From Planctomyces sp. (GTDB lineage Bacteria > Planctomycetota > Planctomycetia > Planctomycetales > Planctomycetaceae), in contig JAEUIH010000007.1 in NCBI GenBank assembly GCA_016795105.1, positions 124,001-188,000 on the forward strand: a DNA stretch of 64,000 nt, read 5' to 3'. A program made the translations under genes and the position numbers. Position 1 is the stretch's first letter; the number at the start of each line of letters is the position of its first letter. Below are positions 45,792-53,300 of this stretch, one piece after another. The notes under the pieces were generated by a model, which saw only the letters and a program-made list of their open reading frames with translations, was not told where the DNA came from and did not search any database.

Positions 45792-46012
45792 TGATATGCT
45801 TCCGTGCATCCGAGGCTGGAAAAGCGGCCATTCCGGCCACTGAACCGGCAGATTCTGCCGAACAGAATGGAACTTTAATGGATTCAAGGGGATTTGCCAA
45901 AGATCGATTTATTGTCCTCAAGATTCCGCCGCAAACCGGCCATTTCCGCCGAAAAACTGCCACCGATCGCCGCCTCCCAAATATTGACGAATCTCGATCA
46001 AGCCACTAAACT

Positions 46013-46038
46013 CTAAATGTAGCGCATGCTACATTTAG
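46013..46038. promoter_or_regulatory. Zur-like palindromic operator candidate
   Basis: CTAAATGTAGC (46013-46023) and GCTACATTTAG (46028-46038) are perfect inverted arms around GCAT. The outer AAATGT...ACATTT resembles the Zur box of gamma-proteobacteria (there with nine bases between, here ten). It lies 30 bases before the start of a metal-uptake gene, a fitting place for a Zur, Fur or MntR-type repressor. Confidence 0.55.
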
Positions 46039-46067
46039 CAACACCACGATCTTTGGAGACCATTCAG

Positions 46068-47129
46068 GTGAGATCTTCTGTCTCGCTGAAGTTCATAACT
46101 CGCTTTGGGCCCTTCATCGCCGTGATTCTGGTCGCTCTTATCTCCAGCTTCACCAGCGGTTGTAGTGACTCCCCCACTCAGGATTCTGCAAATCCTCAGG
46201 CCAACGACACTTCAAAAGGTTCGACTCGGATTCGCGTCGTTGCAACCACAGGGATGGTGGCTGACATTGTCCGAGCCGTTGGCGGCGATCGAGTCGATAT
46301 TCAGCAGTTGATGGGTCCGGGAGTTGACCCTCATCTTTACAAAGCAACCCGTGACGATGTGCTCGCACTTCGCAAAGCACATGTCGTCTTCTATTCCGGA
46401 CTCATGCTGGAAGGTCGGCTCACAGATACGCTGAACCGGATGTCGGGCGAGGTCAAAGCTGTAGCGGTTACCAGCGCGATCCCGGTTCAATCACTCTTGA
46501 ATCATGGGGGTGCGGATACGCACAGCGACCCGCATGTCTGGATGGATCCTTCCTTGTGGTCTCTATGCATCGATCCGGTATTGAAGGAACTGGTTCGACT
46601 CTCTCCTGGTGATTCATCGTTCTTTGAAAAGAACGCAAACAATTATCGGGAAGAGCTGCAGCAGTTGTTTGAATACGGAAAAAAGTCATCGGGCACGATT
46701 CCGTCAGCACGCCGTTTGCTGATTTCATCGCATGATGCCTTCAGCTATTTCGGGCGCGCTTTTGAAATTGAGGTCATGGCAATTCAGGGGTTGTCGACAG
46801 AATCAGAAGCCAGTCTCCAGCGTATCAATGAGCTTGTTGAGATCATTTCAAGTCGAAAGATCAGTGCGGTTTTCGTTGAGTCCTCAGTGCCGTCAAAGAA
46901 TATTCAGGCGCTCATCGACGGTGCTGCGTCCCGAGGACATACGGTTTCCATTGGCGGTGAGTTGTATTCAGATGCGATGGGGCCCTCAAACACTTACGAA
47001 GGAACGTATCCCGGCATGATGGACCACAACATCACCCTGATCACGCGAGGACTCGGTGGACAGGCCGACCCGAACGGAATGAACGGGAAACTCACCAACA
47101 GCGCAGAGCCGCAGAAATCCAGCGAATGA
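46068..47129 (+). CDS. Metal ABC transporter substrate-binding lipoprotein (ZnuA/TroA type)
   Basis: This 353-residue cluster A-I binding protein captures Zn2+ or Mn2+ outside the inner membrane. A hydrophobic leader ends in a lipobox (SFTSGC). Metal ligands are likely His in GVDPHLYKA, His in DPHVWMDP, His in [13 protein letters not shown] and Asp in [10 protein letters not shown]; family motifs [12 protein letters not shown] and [12 protein letters not shown] are present. The GTG start at 46068 has GGAG 9 bases upstream; the ATG at 46026 lies inside the upstream palindrome and is unlikely. Overlaps the ATPase gene by 4 bases. Confidence 0.9.
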   Translation: MRSSVSLKFITRFGPFIAVILVALISSFTSGCSDSPTQDSANPQANDTSKGSTRIRVVATTGMVADIVRAVGGDRVDIQQLMGPGVDPHLYKATRDDVLALRKAHVVFYSGLMLEGRLTDTLNRMSGEVKAVAVTSAIPVQSLLNHGGADTHSDPHVWMDPSLWSLCIDPVLKELVRLSPGDSSFFEKNANNYREELQQLFEYGKKSSGTIPSARRLLISSHDAFSYFGRAFEIEVMAIQGLSTESEASLQRINELVEIISSRKISAVFVESSVPSKNIQALIDGAASRGHTVSIGGELYSDAMGPSNTYEGTYPGMMDHNITLITRGLGGQADPNGMNGKLTNSAEPQKSSE

Positions 47130-47908
47130 TCAGCAAACAGAATTCAGACATTCCTCTGTCAGTGTACGATTTGACAGTTGCATACCAGAGAAAGCCGGTC
47201 ATCTGGGACATCGAATTCGAGATTCCTCGCGGAGCTATTGTTGGTGTGATCGGGCCAAATGGAGCGGGTAAAAGCACACTGCTGAAAGCGATTCTTGAAC
47301 TGCTTCCCCGAGTATCCGGGAGAACAGAGATTTTCGGAATGCCCTATTCACAGGTCCGTCACCGAGTGGGTTATGTCCCACAGCGAGAAAGCGTGGACTG
47401 GGACTTCCCGGTAAGTGCTCTCGATGTCGTCACAATGGGACTCTATCATCAAATCGGCTGGTGCCGTCCAGTCCGAAGCCGACACCGAGAAGCCGCCCTG
47501 AAGGCGCTGACCCGCGTCGGAATTGGTGAACTCGCGAAACGGCAGATCAGTCAGCTTTCCGGTGGTCAGCAGCAACGTACATTTCTTGCCAGGGCCCTTG
47601 TCCAGAATGCTGACCTGTATCTCATGGATGAGCCATTTGCGGCGGTCGACGCAGCGACAGAGAAGGCAATCGTCGATTTGCTCAGAGACATGCGGAATGA
47701 AGGTAAAACAACACTCGTCATCCACCACGATCTGCAGACCGTTCCGGAATACTTTGACTATGTCATTCTGCTCAACATGCGAATTGTTGCCTCGGGACCC
47801 ACACATGAGATCTTTACTCGTGAAAACCTCGAGAAAACCTATGGTGGCAGACTCACACTGCTGGATGAAGCAACCCATGCAATGCGACGGCGGGAAAGGA
47901 CTCAATAA
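47126..47908 (+). CDS. Metal ABC transporter ATP-binding protein
   Basis: This 260-residue ATPase is of the ZnuC/MntB/TroB type. Walker [10 protein letters not shown], the [20 protein letters not shown] block typical of Mn/Zn importers, signature [15 protein letters not shown], Walker [13 protein letters not shown] and H-loop VIHHDLQTV are all present. It is translationally coupled (ATGA overlap) to the binding-protein gene. The expected next gene, a TroC/ZnuB-type permease, is absent: an unrelated zinc-ribbon gene follows. Confidence 0.93.
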   Translation: MISKQNSDIPLSVYDLTVAYQRKPVIWDIEFEIPRGAIVGVIGPNGAGKSTLLKAILELLPRVSGRTEIFGMPYSQVRHRVGYVPQRESVDWDFPVSALDVVTMGLYHQIGWCRPVRSRHREAALKALTRVGIGELAKRQISQLSGGQQQRTFLARALVQNADLYLMDEPFAAVDAATEKAIVDLLRDMRNEGKTTLVIHHDLQTVPEYFDYVILLNMRIVASGPTHEIFTRENLEKTYGGRLTLLDEATHAMRRRERTQ

Positions 47909-48046
47909 GTCTCTCTCCCCACCGCCAGCGACAGGTGTTATCATCAAAACCGATCGTTGTCTGGACACCGAATGTGTCACCCGTAAATGTCCGATCGACC
48001 ACTCGCGGTGACCGGTGCCCTCCCCTGTGATCTGAGGTCGCATGCT

Positions 48047-48637
48047 ATGTTGCCGCCAGCCTTCTTTTTGCTTTCCATCCCCAAAGACTTCTGGTCTGAA
48101 TACCTGGATGCTCCATTTGCGGAGTGCATTGATTGCGGAGGCAGTCTGCAGAATGCCTCAGTCTATGTCATACAGAAGAAACTGGTTGCAGGTGAAGCGG
48201 TCTTCGAAATGGCACTCTGTGAATCGTGTCGCGATGCACTCACAGTCACTTATTCCGAAGAAACGAAAGCAAATATCAATCGAAGAATGAAAGAGCAATT
48301 CGAGTCGAATGAAAGACGAGATGCAGCAGAAAACCCAATCAATGGCTCATCACAACTGCTCGACAAGTGCCTGAATTACTGTCTGTTCTGTGGTATTCAC
48401 CGCAAAGCCGTTTCACGATACTCAATCGCCGGCCTGTTTCATCAGGAAACAGTGGTCGTACAGCGGAACACCAACGGCCAGAGTCCGGTAATGGTGTGTG
48501 AACAGTGTGAACGACTGCTGATTCCGCTGATCTCAAAACAGACTCGCGATAGCTGGGACCGGTTCGTTGCAGAACATTTTGATGGGCCACCCGGCGTTGA
48601 ACATGATACTCCGCGGGATCAGCCAATGATGTTCTGA
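48047..48637 (+). CDS. Conserved-looking double zinc-ribbon protein
   Basis: This 196-residue protein has four CxxC knuckles arranged as two pairs: CIDCGG with CESCRD, and CLFCGI with CEQCER. Each pair could hold one zinc. Between them is a charged helical stretch (ETKANINRRMKEQFESNERR). I recognise no family. The start at 48047 has GAGG about 10 bases upstream. It is 138 bases after the metal-transporter ATPase on the same strand, so a role in metal handling is possible but unproven. A terminator follows. Confidence 0.7.
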   Translation: MLPPAFFLLSIPKDFWSEYLDAPFAECIDCGGSLQNASVYVIQKKLVAGEAVFEMALCESCRDALTVTYSEETKANINRRMKEQFESNERRDAAENPINGSSQLLDKCLNYCLFCGIHRKAVSRYSIAGLFHQETVVVQRNTNGQSPVMVCEQCERLLIPLISKQTRDSWDRFVAEHFDGPPGVEHDTPRDQPMMF

Positions 48638-48676
48638 ATCCGTCAACAGGTTGACAATCAGCAGTCGATTGAAAAG

Positions 48677-48714
48677 AAAAGACCTCTGAGGCAATTGCAC
48701 CTCTGAGGTCTTTT
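48677..48714. terminator. Bidirectional terminator
   Basis: AAAAGACCTC-T-GAGG pairs with CCTC-T-GAGGTCTTTT around loop CAATTGCA, a 14-bp stem with a single T-T mismatch. A-rich and T-rich flanks serve both convergent genes (ending 48637 and 48758). Confidence 0.9.
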
Positions 48715-48757
48715 GCTGGATATTGAATTGATGCCCGGTTCAACCGAGCTCAACGTC

Positions 48758-49063
48758 TTATCGCTTTGGAGCTGTGCAATTGCCGTGAGTATCGGCCATT
48801 GACGTTTTCTGCTCGGTAATGCCTGGACACTGAGGAGCCATCTCGGCATTCAGCTCTTTGTAGGCTGCCCATTGTTCCGGCAAAGCATCCTGGTGGAAAA
48901 TCGCAGCAACCGGACACTCGGGAACACATGCTTCGCAGTCAATGCATTCATCCGGATGAATAAACAGAATTGCTTCACCTTCGTAGAAGCATTCAACCGG
49001 ACACACGACAACGCAGTCTGTGTACTTGCAGTTGAAGCATGGTTCTGCCACTACGTGAGTCAT
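48758..49063 (-). CDS. fdxA: 7Fe ferredoxin
   Basis: This 101-residue electron carrier has the FdxA layout. Cys9, Cys17, Cys21 and Cys25 ([17 protein letters not shown]) and Cys40, Cys43, Cys46 and Cys50 ([13 protein letters not shown]) match the eight-cysteine set that binds one [3Fe-4S] and one [4Fe-4S] cluster in Azotobacter-type ferredoxin I. An extra Cys12 is present, as in related proteins. [12 protein letters not shown] is the usual C-terminal helix. The redox partner is unknown. Confidence 0.93.
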   Translation of the reverse strand: MTHVVAEPCFNCKYTDCVVVCPVECFYEGEAILFIHPDECIDCEACVPECPVAAIFHQDALPEQWAAYKELNAEMAPQCPGITEQKTSMADTHGNCTAPKR

Positions 49064-49452
49064 TTTTGAACCTTTCGAACCAGAAATAAGCTTAAGGGAA
49101 CATTAACCCCAGTAATTTTGGGAATTCAAACCATCGTGTTGTACGCATTCCTTTTCGGCAATTTCCAGAGAGCATCCGCCCGGAAAACGACCTGGTTCAA
49201 ATTGAGACAGAGTCTCGCATCAAACCAGGCCAAACACGCTGCCAGACTCTGCCGAACCAAACGTCCGGCAAACTTTCACAAAATACTCCATCCCCACCTA
49301 AATACTTACGCAAAAACACTTTATGCGTCTATTGAGAATTCGGCAGTTGCCTGAACGCTGACTTTTCGGCACAATCTCTGCAGTGTTGGTTCTGTGTTCC
49401 TCCCGCGTCCTGTTTCCTGGAATCGTTCATCTCCCAATTCCCGAGGCTTCCC
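49064..49452. other. Divergent intergenic region
   Basis: This 389-base region lies between fdxA and the sigma factor gene. A 78-codon plus frame (49118-49354) has no recognisable features and no ribosome site, so I call no gene. It is expected to hold promoters for both neighbours. Confidence 0.4.
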
Positions 49453-50088
49453 GTGCCACTCACTGATCTGGATCGAAAACTACTCAGTGAACTTCTTGCC
49501 GGTCAGGCGGGGTCATGGAAGATCTTTGTGGATCGCTTCACCGGCTTGATTGTTCAGGTCATCCAACAAACGGCCCATGCTCACAGTCTTCGGTTGAACT
49601 CTGATGATATCGAAGACCTTTGTGCCGACACTTACGCCGAACTGTTGTCTCGAGATATGGCAGCACTGCGCGCGTTTCGTGGTCGTTGCTCATTTGCGAC
49701 TTATCTCGCCGTGATTGTTCGCCGGATTGTTGTGAGACGCCTGACTGAACAGCGATTTCGCCAGGCACTCGGTCACGTAAGTGCTCATTCTTCGTCTCTT
49801 GAAATGGCAACGTCTGATCAGGTTGAAGTGACTCAGGTAGACGCGAGGGACCAGGTTCAATCCCTCATGGCAACCCTGCCCGAACGAACTCGGAATCTCC
49901 TGAAATACCTCTACCTCGAAGGTAAGTCCTATCAGGAGGCAGCTACATTACTCGGCCTGTCCCTCAACTCGATTGGCGCCGCCGTTTCACGATTGCGCGG
50001 CTTGCTGTCGAACAGTTCACCCGCAATGGCAACGTCCCCTGCCGGCCGGCCATTGAATTCTCGAAAGCGTCGACCACCCGTCGCCTGA
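49453..50088 (+). CDS. ECF-type RNA polymerase sigma factor
   Basis: This 211-residue sigma-70 family protein has region 2 (FVDRFTGLIVQVIQQTA, DDIEDLCADTYAELL, FRGRCSFATYLAVIVRR) and region 4 (LPERTRNLLKYLYLEGKSYQ, then EAATLLGLSLNSIGAAVSRL as the HTH). The start is GTG at 49453 with GAGG 6 bases upstream. The tail is basic and Ser/Pro-rich. There is no anti-sigma gene beside it; its regulon is unknown. Confidence 0.88.
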   Translation: MPLTDLDRKLLSELLAGQAGSWKIFVDRFTGLIVQVIQQTAHAHSLRLNSDDIEDLCADTYAELLSRDMAALRAFRGRCSFATYLAVIVRRIVVRRLTEQRFRQALGHVSAHSSSLEMATSDQVEVTQVDARDQVQSLMATLPERTRNLLKYLYLEGKSYQEAATLLGLSLNSIGAAVSRLRGLLSNSSPAMATSPAGRPLNSRKRRPPVA

Positions 50089-50573
50089 TTCAGGGCTGTG
50101 GATGACTCTCAACTGTCGCCACCATTTCGAGCATGTGTGCCGGTTGTAGCGGTTGCAGCTCTGGTACGGGATATGCACTCTGTATCAGGAATCCGACTTT
50201 CAGCGGAATGAGCTGTCGTTTCACCATTGTTGTTGTGAAACATGAACAGCAGCCTTCGACATTCTGTAAATCCCGTTGAACAGCGGGAAAACCCGCGTTG
50301 AAGCCGCGCAATGATCGATCGAAGAAACTTCAACTTTGTAACCGCTGATTTCTCTTGCACTTACGCGCAATGAGGACATTCCCGCCCTGCTGCCGCATGT
50401 AGCGCAGCGTGCTCTGGCGTGCCAATTGCTTTCCGGATTGTTGTCTTGATGAATCATCACGCCTTCAGTCTGTTCCGGACCCCGGACTGAAAACTGGCGA
50501 GGGGCATAGCCACTAAACAGCCTCAGTCTCTCATCTCTCTCTCTCAATAAACGTACACAGAAAGTTTTGCACC
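50089..50573. other. Intergenic region before pilin-like gene
   Basis: This 485-base gap has no supported gene. It holds a small hairpin GCGGG AAAA CCCGC (50283-50296) and GTTGTAGCGGTTG (50143-50155), a one-mismatch copy of a 13-mer found at 19966 and 57135. A long leader for the downstream peptide gene is possible. Confidence 0.4.
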
Positions 50574-50894
50574 ATGATGAAGTCTCTCTGGAATGATGAA
50601 GCAGGTGTTATCCTGTCCGCTGAGCTGGTCCTGATTGGTACCATTCTCGTCCTTGGCATGATCGTTGGACTTGTCGAACTGCAGTGCTCTGTCGTTGCTG
50701 AACTCAGCGACCTCTCGAGCGCGTTCGGCAACCTGAGTCAGAGCTACCAGATTTCTGGTTTCGCGAGCTCAAAGGGTAACAACCAGTTCAAGGCACGCAC
50801 TTTCGGAGCATCCTACACAGATCAGGCGGACACCTGTGACTGTGACGCAAACATGAGCATCGTTTGCACCGACCCAGGCGAAGTTCGAAAGTAA
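50574..50894 (+). CDS. Small single-pass pilin-like protein
   Basis: The predicted product has 106 residues. A short charged leader (MMKSLWNDEAG) is followed by a 22-residue hydrophobic helix (VILSAELVLIGTILVLGMIV) and a soluble part with three C-terminal cysteines (TCDCDANMSIVC). The leader-Gly-helix layout with a Glu at about +6 resembles Flp/Tad or TadE-like prepilins, where Glu is at +5. Processing by a prepilin peptidase is inferred. No tad genes are in the window. Confidence 0.65.
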   Translation: MMKSLWNDEAGVILSAELVLIGTILVLGMIVGLVELQCSVVAELSDLSSAFGNLSQSYQISGFASSKGNNQFKARTFGASYTDQADTCDCDANMSIVCTDPGEVRK

Positions 50895-50901
50895 GCAGTC
50901 T

Positions 50902-50963
50902 CTGACGAATTCGTCAGATTCTCGAATCCTCGACGGGGCGTCGGCAAATTGTCGACGTCCCGT
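50902..50963. terminator. Palindrome plus terminator-like hairpin
   Basis: TCTGACGAATTCGTCAGA (50902-50919) is a perfect 18-bp palindrome. Then ACGGGGCGTCG (50934-50944) pairs with CGACGTCCCGT (50953-50963) with one G-T pair. It lies between convergent genes. The T-run after it is poor, so termination is likely but not certain. Confidence 0.6.
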
Positions 50964-50997
50964 TTGCCATTTTCGGTTACGAAACCTGTCTACCAAA

Positions 50998-51996
50998 TCA
51001 GGCCGGTTTTGCTTCAAGCCGAGTGATTCTCACGTGCTTGTCGTGATGAGCGGTTGCGACCTGTATGCCGTCGCTGTGCAGGTCCATGTCACGTGCAAGA
51101 TTTGGCAGCTGAAATCGGTGATAGTCCTTCTCCATGTCCGGCTTCCAGAACAGGAGAAATCCACCGTTGCCGCCACCGGTTACCCCCATCACAGATCCAT
51201 CGCTCAGCCACCGCAAATTCCAGATCACACCCTGAGTGATGCCTTCCGCGATCAGACTTTTTTCGAGAGTCTGGTTCTCCCAGTTGAAAATCAGAACCAG
51301 TGGCTCATGGACTGCTCCCAGTGGATTACTGGCTTTGTGCAAACCGCCCGCCGCCAACTTCTTTCCGTCCGGGCTGACAGCCAATGCCCGAACTCCGCCA
51401 AAGTCTACCTGCTGACCACCATTATAAGAGTACAACGGAGCAGCATCGAACTTTCGTACTTCAGTCCCTGTTTCCACTTCACACTGCCGAATGACTCCAC
51501 CGAGGTCACCACTCAGCAGGAACTTTCCCGTTGGATCAAATGTCACGGAATAGACATGTTTCTGATGTCCTGGGAATTCGCGAATGAGACTTCCGTCGCT
51601 TCCATTCCACAGACGCACCATCAGATCATTGCCGGAACTCGCCAGCAGTTTTCCATCGGGACTGACGGCGAGTGATCGAACCCACTGTGTACCATGTGCC
51701 TGAATCGACCGAATCGGCGCAGGATTCTCGGCTGCCACTTCCCACCATGTCAGCTTTCCGTCACATCCACCGCTGACAACAAAGTTGCCTGCATCAGGAA
51801 ATGCAAAGGTATTCACCCACGTAGAATGTCCCCCGGCCAGAATCGTTTTTACACCGTCTGAGATTCTGAAGCGTTCAATGACAGCGTCTTCGGAACCACA
51901 AAACACATACTGACCTGTGGGATCAAATCGACACGAAATCAATGGTCTGTCATGAGCCCACTGAGCAGCAACATAAGCGGCTTTGGGATCCATCAT
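50998..51996 (-). CDS. WD40 repeat protein
   Basis: This 332-residue beta-propeller has about six or seven WD40 blades, for example PLISCRFDPTGQYVFCGSED, STWVNTFAFPDAGNFVVSGG, WVRSLAVSPDGKLLASSGND, HVYSVTFDPTGKFLLSGDLG and VRALAVSPDGKKLAAGGLHK. No signal peptide is visible, so it may stay in the cytoplasm or be moved with a partner. It overlaps the DUF1501 gene by 4 bases and is the last gene of the PSD1/DUF1501/WD40 unit. Confidence 0.9.
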   Translation of the reverse strand: MMDPKAAYVAAQWAHDRPLISCRFDPTGQYVFCGSEDAVIERFRISDGVKTILAGGHSTWVNTFAFPDAGNFVVSGGCDGKLTWWEVAAENPAPIRSIQAHGTQWVRSLAVSPDGKLLASSGNDLMVRLWNGSDGSLIREFPGHQKHVYSVTFDPTGKFLLSGDLGGVIRQCEVETGTEVRKFDAAPLYSYNGGQQVDFGGVRALAVSPDGKKLAAGGLHKASNPLGAVHEPLVLIFNWENQTLEKSLIAEGITQGVIWNLRWLSDGSVMGVTGGGNGGFLLFWKPDMEKDYHRFQLPNLARDMDLHSDGIQVATAHHDKHVRITRLEAKPA

Positions 51997-53282
51997 GTCA
52001 GCAATCCTTCAATTGGTTTCGATGAAGGATCTGCGATTGGCATTTCTCGTCCATCGATGTTGAAGTTCCCTGTGGAGTCAACTCCGACTGACTGAAGGTA
52101 CGTATGGAACAGGTTTCCGTGGTCAACCTGTCCTTCAACAACTTCCGTTCCACGTTCATTCGTGGCTCCAAAAACAGCGCCTCGCGGCATACGGCAGCCC
52201 GCCGTACAGACCGACCATGCCCGTGACCAGTGGTCACGTCCATAATAGAGGTTAACATTGGGGGTTCGTCCGAATTCGGAAAGCACAACGATCAGGGTTG
52301 AATCCAGCATTCCTCGGTTCGCAAGGTCCGCGACAAATGTTGAGAATGCGCGATCGAACTCACCCATTTGCTCAATATGGAAGTTGAAGTTCTCATTATG
52401 TGTGTCGTAGTTTGAGTGTGACACCTGAACAAACGAAATGCCGTTCTCAAGCAGTCGACGTGCAAGCAGGCAATGCCGCCCCAGATCATGCTGTCCGTAT
52501 CGTTCCGTTTCAGAAGCCGGTTCTTTCGTAACGTCAAACACATCTCGTTGACGCATGAGTTTGTCGGCCTGCTCGTACGAATAAGCAAAGGCCTCAGTGA
52601 CCGCGGTTCGGCGACGATTCAAAAACCTCTCAGTCACCCGACGGCGAAAATCCTGACGTGCGGCGTCCGACTGTTCGGAGAGATTTTCTGGTCGAACCGT
52701 ATTTGGCGGCGGATTGCCGTTTCCGAGCTGTACGCTTGAAAACTTGGGTCCAAGCCATGCGGAGTCATTTCCACGCCCGCCGCCTCCGCCCGGAGTAATC
52801 ACAATGTGGCCCGGCAGCCCGCTGTCTTCCGGCGACAACGTCTTCGCAGCAACCGCGCCCAGTTGAGGAAACTCTCCGGCTGGTGTCTGTCGCCGACCCG
52901 TCATCATCAGATAGGCGCCCTTCCCGTGATCGTCTTCACTGGTATTGACCCCGCGCAGCAGGCAGAGGTGGTGCATCTGCTGTGCAGTCAACGGCAGAAG
53001 CTCACTGATATGGATGCCCGGCACCGACGTGGGAATCGCAAGGAACGGTCCTCCAGTATCAACTCCCGGCTTGGGATCCCAGCTTTCAAGCTGGCTCAAT
53101 CCTCCATGCATATTGAAGACCACGATCCGCTTTTGTTGAGACCTGAGTGTCTCGCCGAAAGCAGCTGGATTACACAGTCCGTATCCGCCTGCAATCGCCG
53201 CGGCTCCAGCTGCGACACCGCGGAGGAATTGTCTTCGCGCAACTCCGTGCTCTGCAGTCCGGCAAGGGTAGTTCAGTTTCAT
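51993..53282 (-). CDS. DUF1501 family protein with probable Tat signal
   Basis: This 429-residue protein begins with an ARRQFLRGVAAGAAAIAGGY signal (twin Arg). Motifs are VFNMHGGLSQLESWDPKPGV, LLRGVNTSEDDHGKGAYLMM, ITPGGGGGRGND, LGRHCLLARRLLENGISFVQ, YDTHNENFNFH, VVLSEFGRTPNVN and YGRDHWSRAWSVCTAGC. The start at 53282 has GGAAGGA upstream. It is 18 bases after the PSD1 stop and coupled to the WD40 gene by a 4-base overlap. Confidence 0.92.
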   Translation of the reverse strand: MKLNYPCRTAEHGVARRQFLRGVAAGAAAIAGGYGLCNPAAFGETLRSQQKRIVVFNMHGGLSQLESWDPKPGVDTGGPFLAIPTSVPGIHISELLPLTAQQMHHLCLLRGVNTSEDDHGKGAYLMMTGRRQTPAGEFPQLGAVAAKTLSPEDSGLPGHIVITPGGGGGRGNDSAWLGPKFSSVQLGNGNPPPNTVRPENLSEQSDAARQDFRRRVTERFLNRRRTAVTEAFAYSYEQADKLMRQRDVFDVTKEPASETERYGQHDLGRHCLLARRLLENGISFVQVSHSNYDTHNENFNFHIEQMGEFDRAFSTFVADLANRGMLDSTLIVVLSEFGRTPNVNLYYGRDHWSRAWSVCTAGCRMPRGAVFGATNERGTEVVEGQVDHGNLFHTYLQSVGVDSTGNFNIDGREMPIADPSSKPIEGLLT

Positions 53283-53300
53283 CGTAGTACATCCTTCCAA

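Noticed and set aside
49118-49354. 78-codon plus-strand frame upstream of the sigma factor
   Set aside because: Composition is unlike neighbours' proteins, there is no start signal, and it lies in a divergent promoter region.
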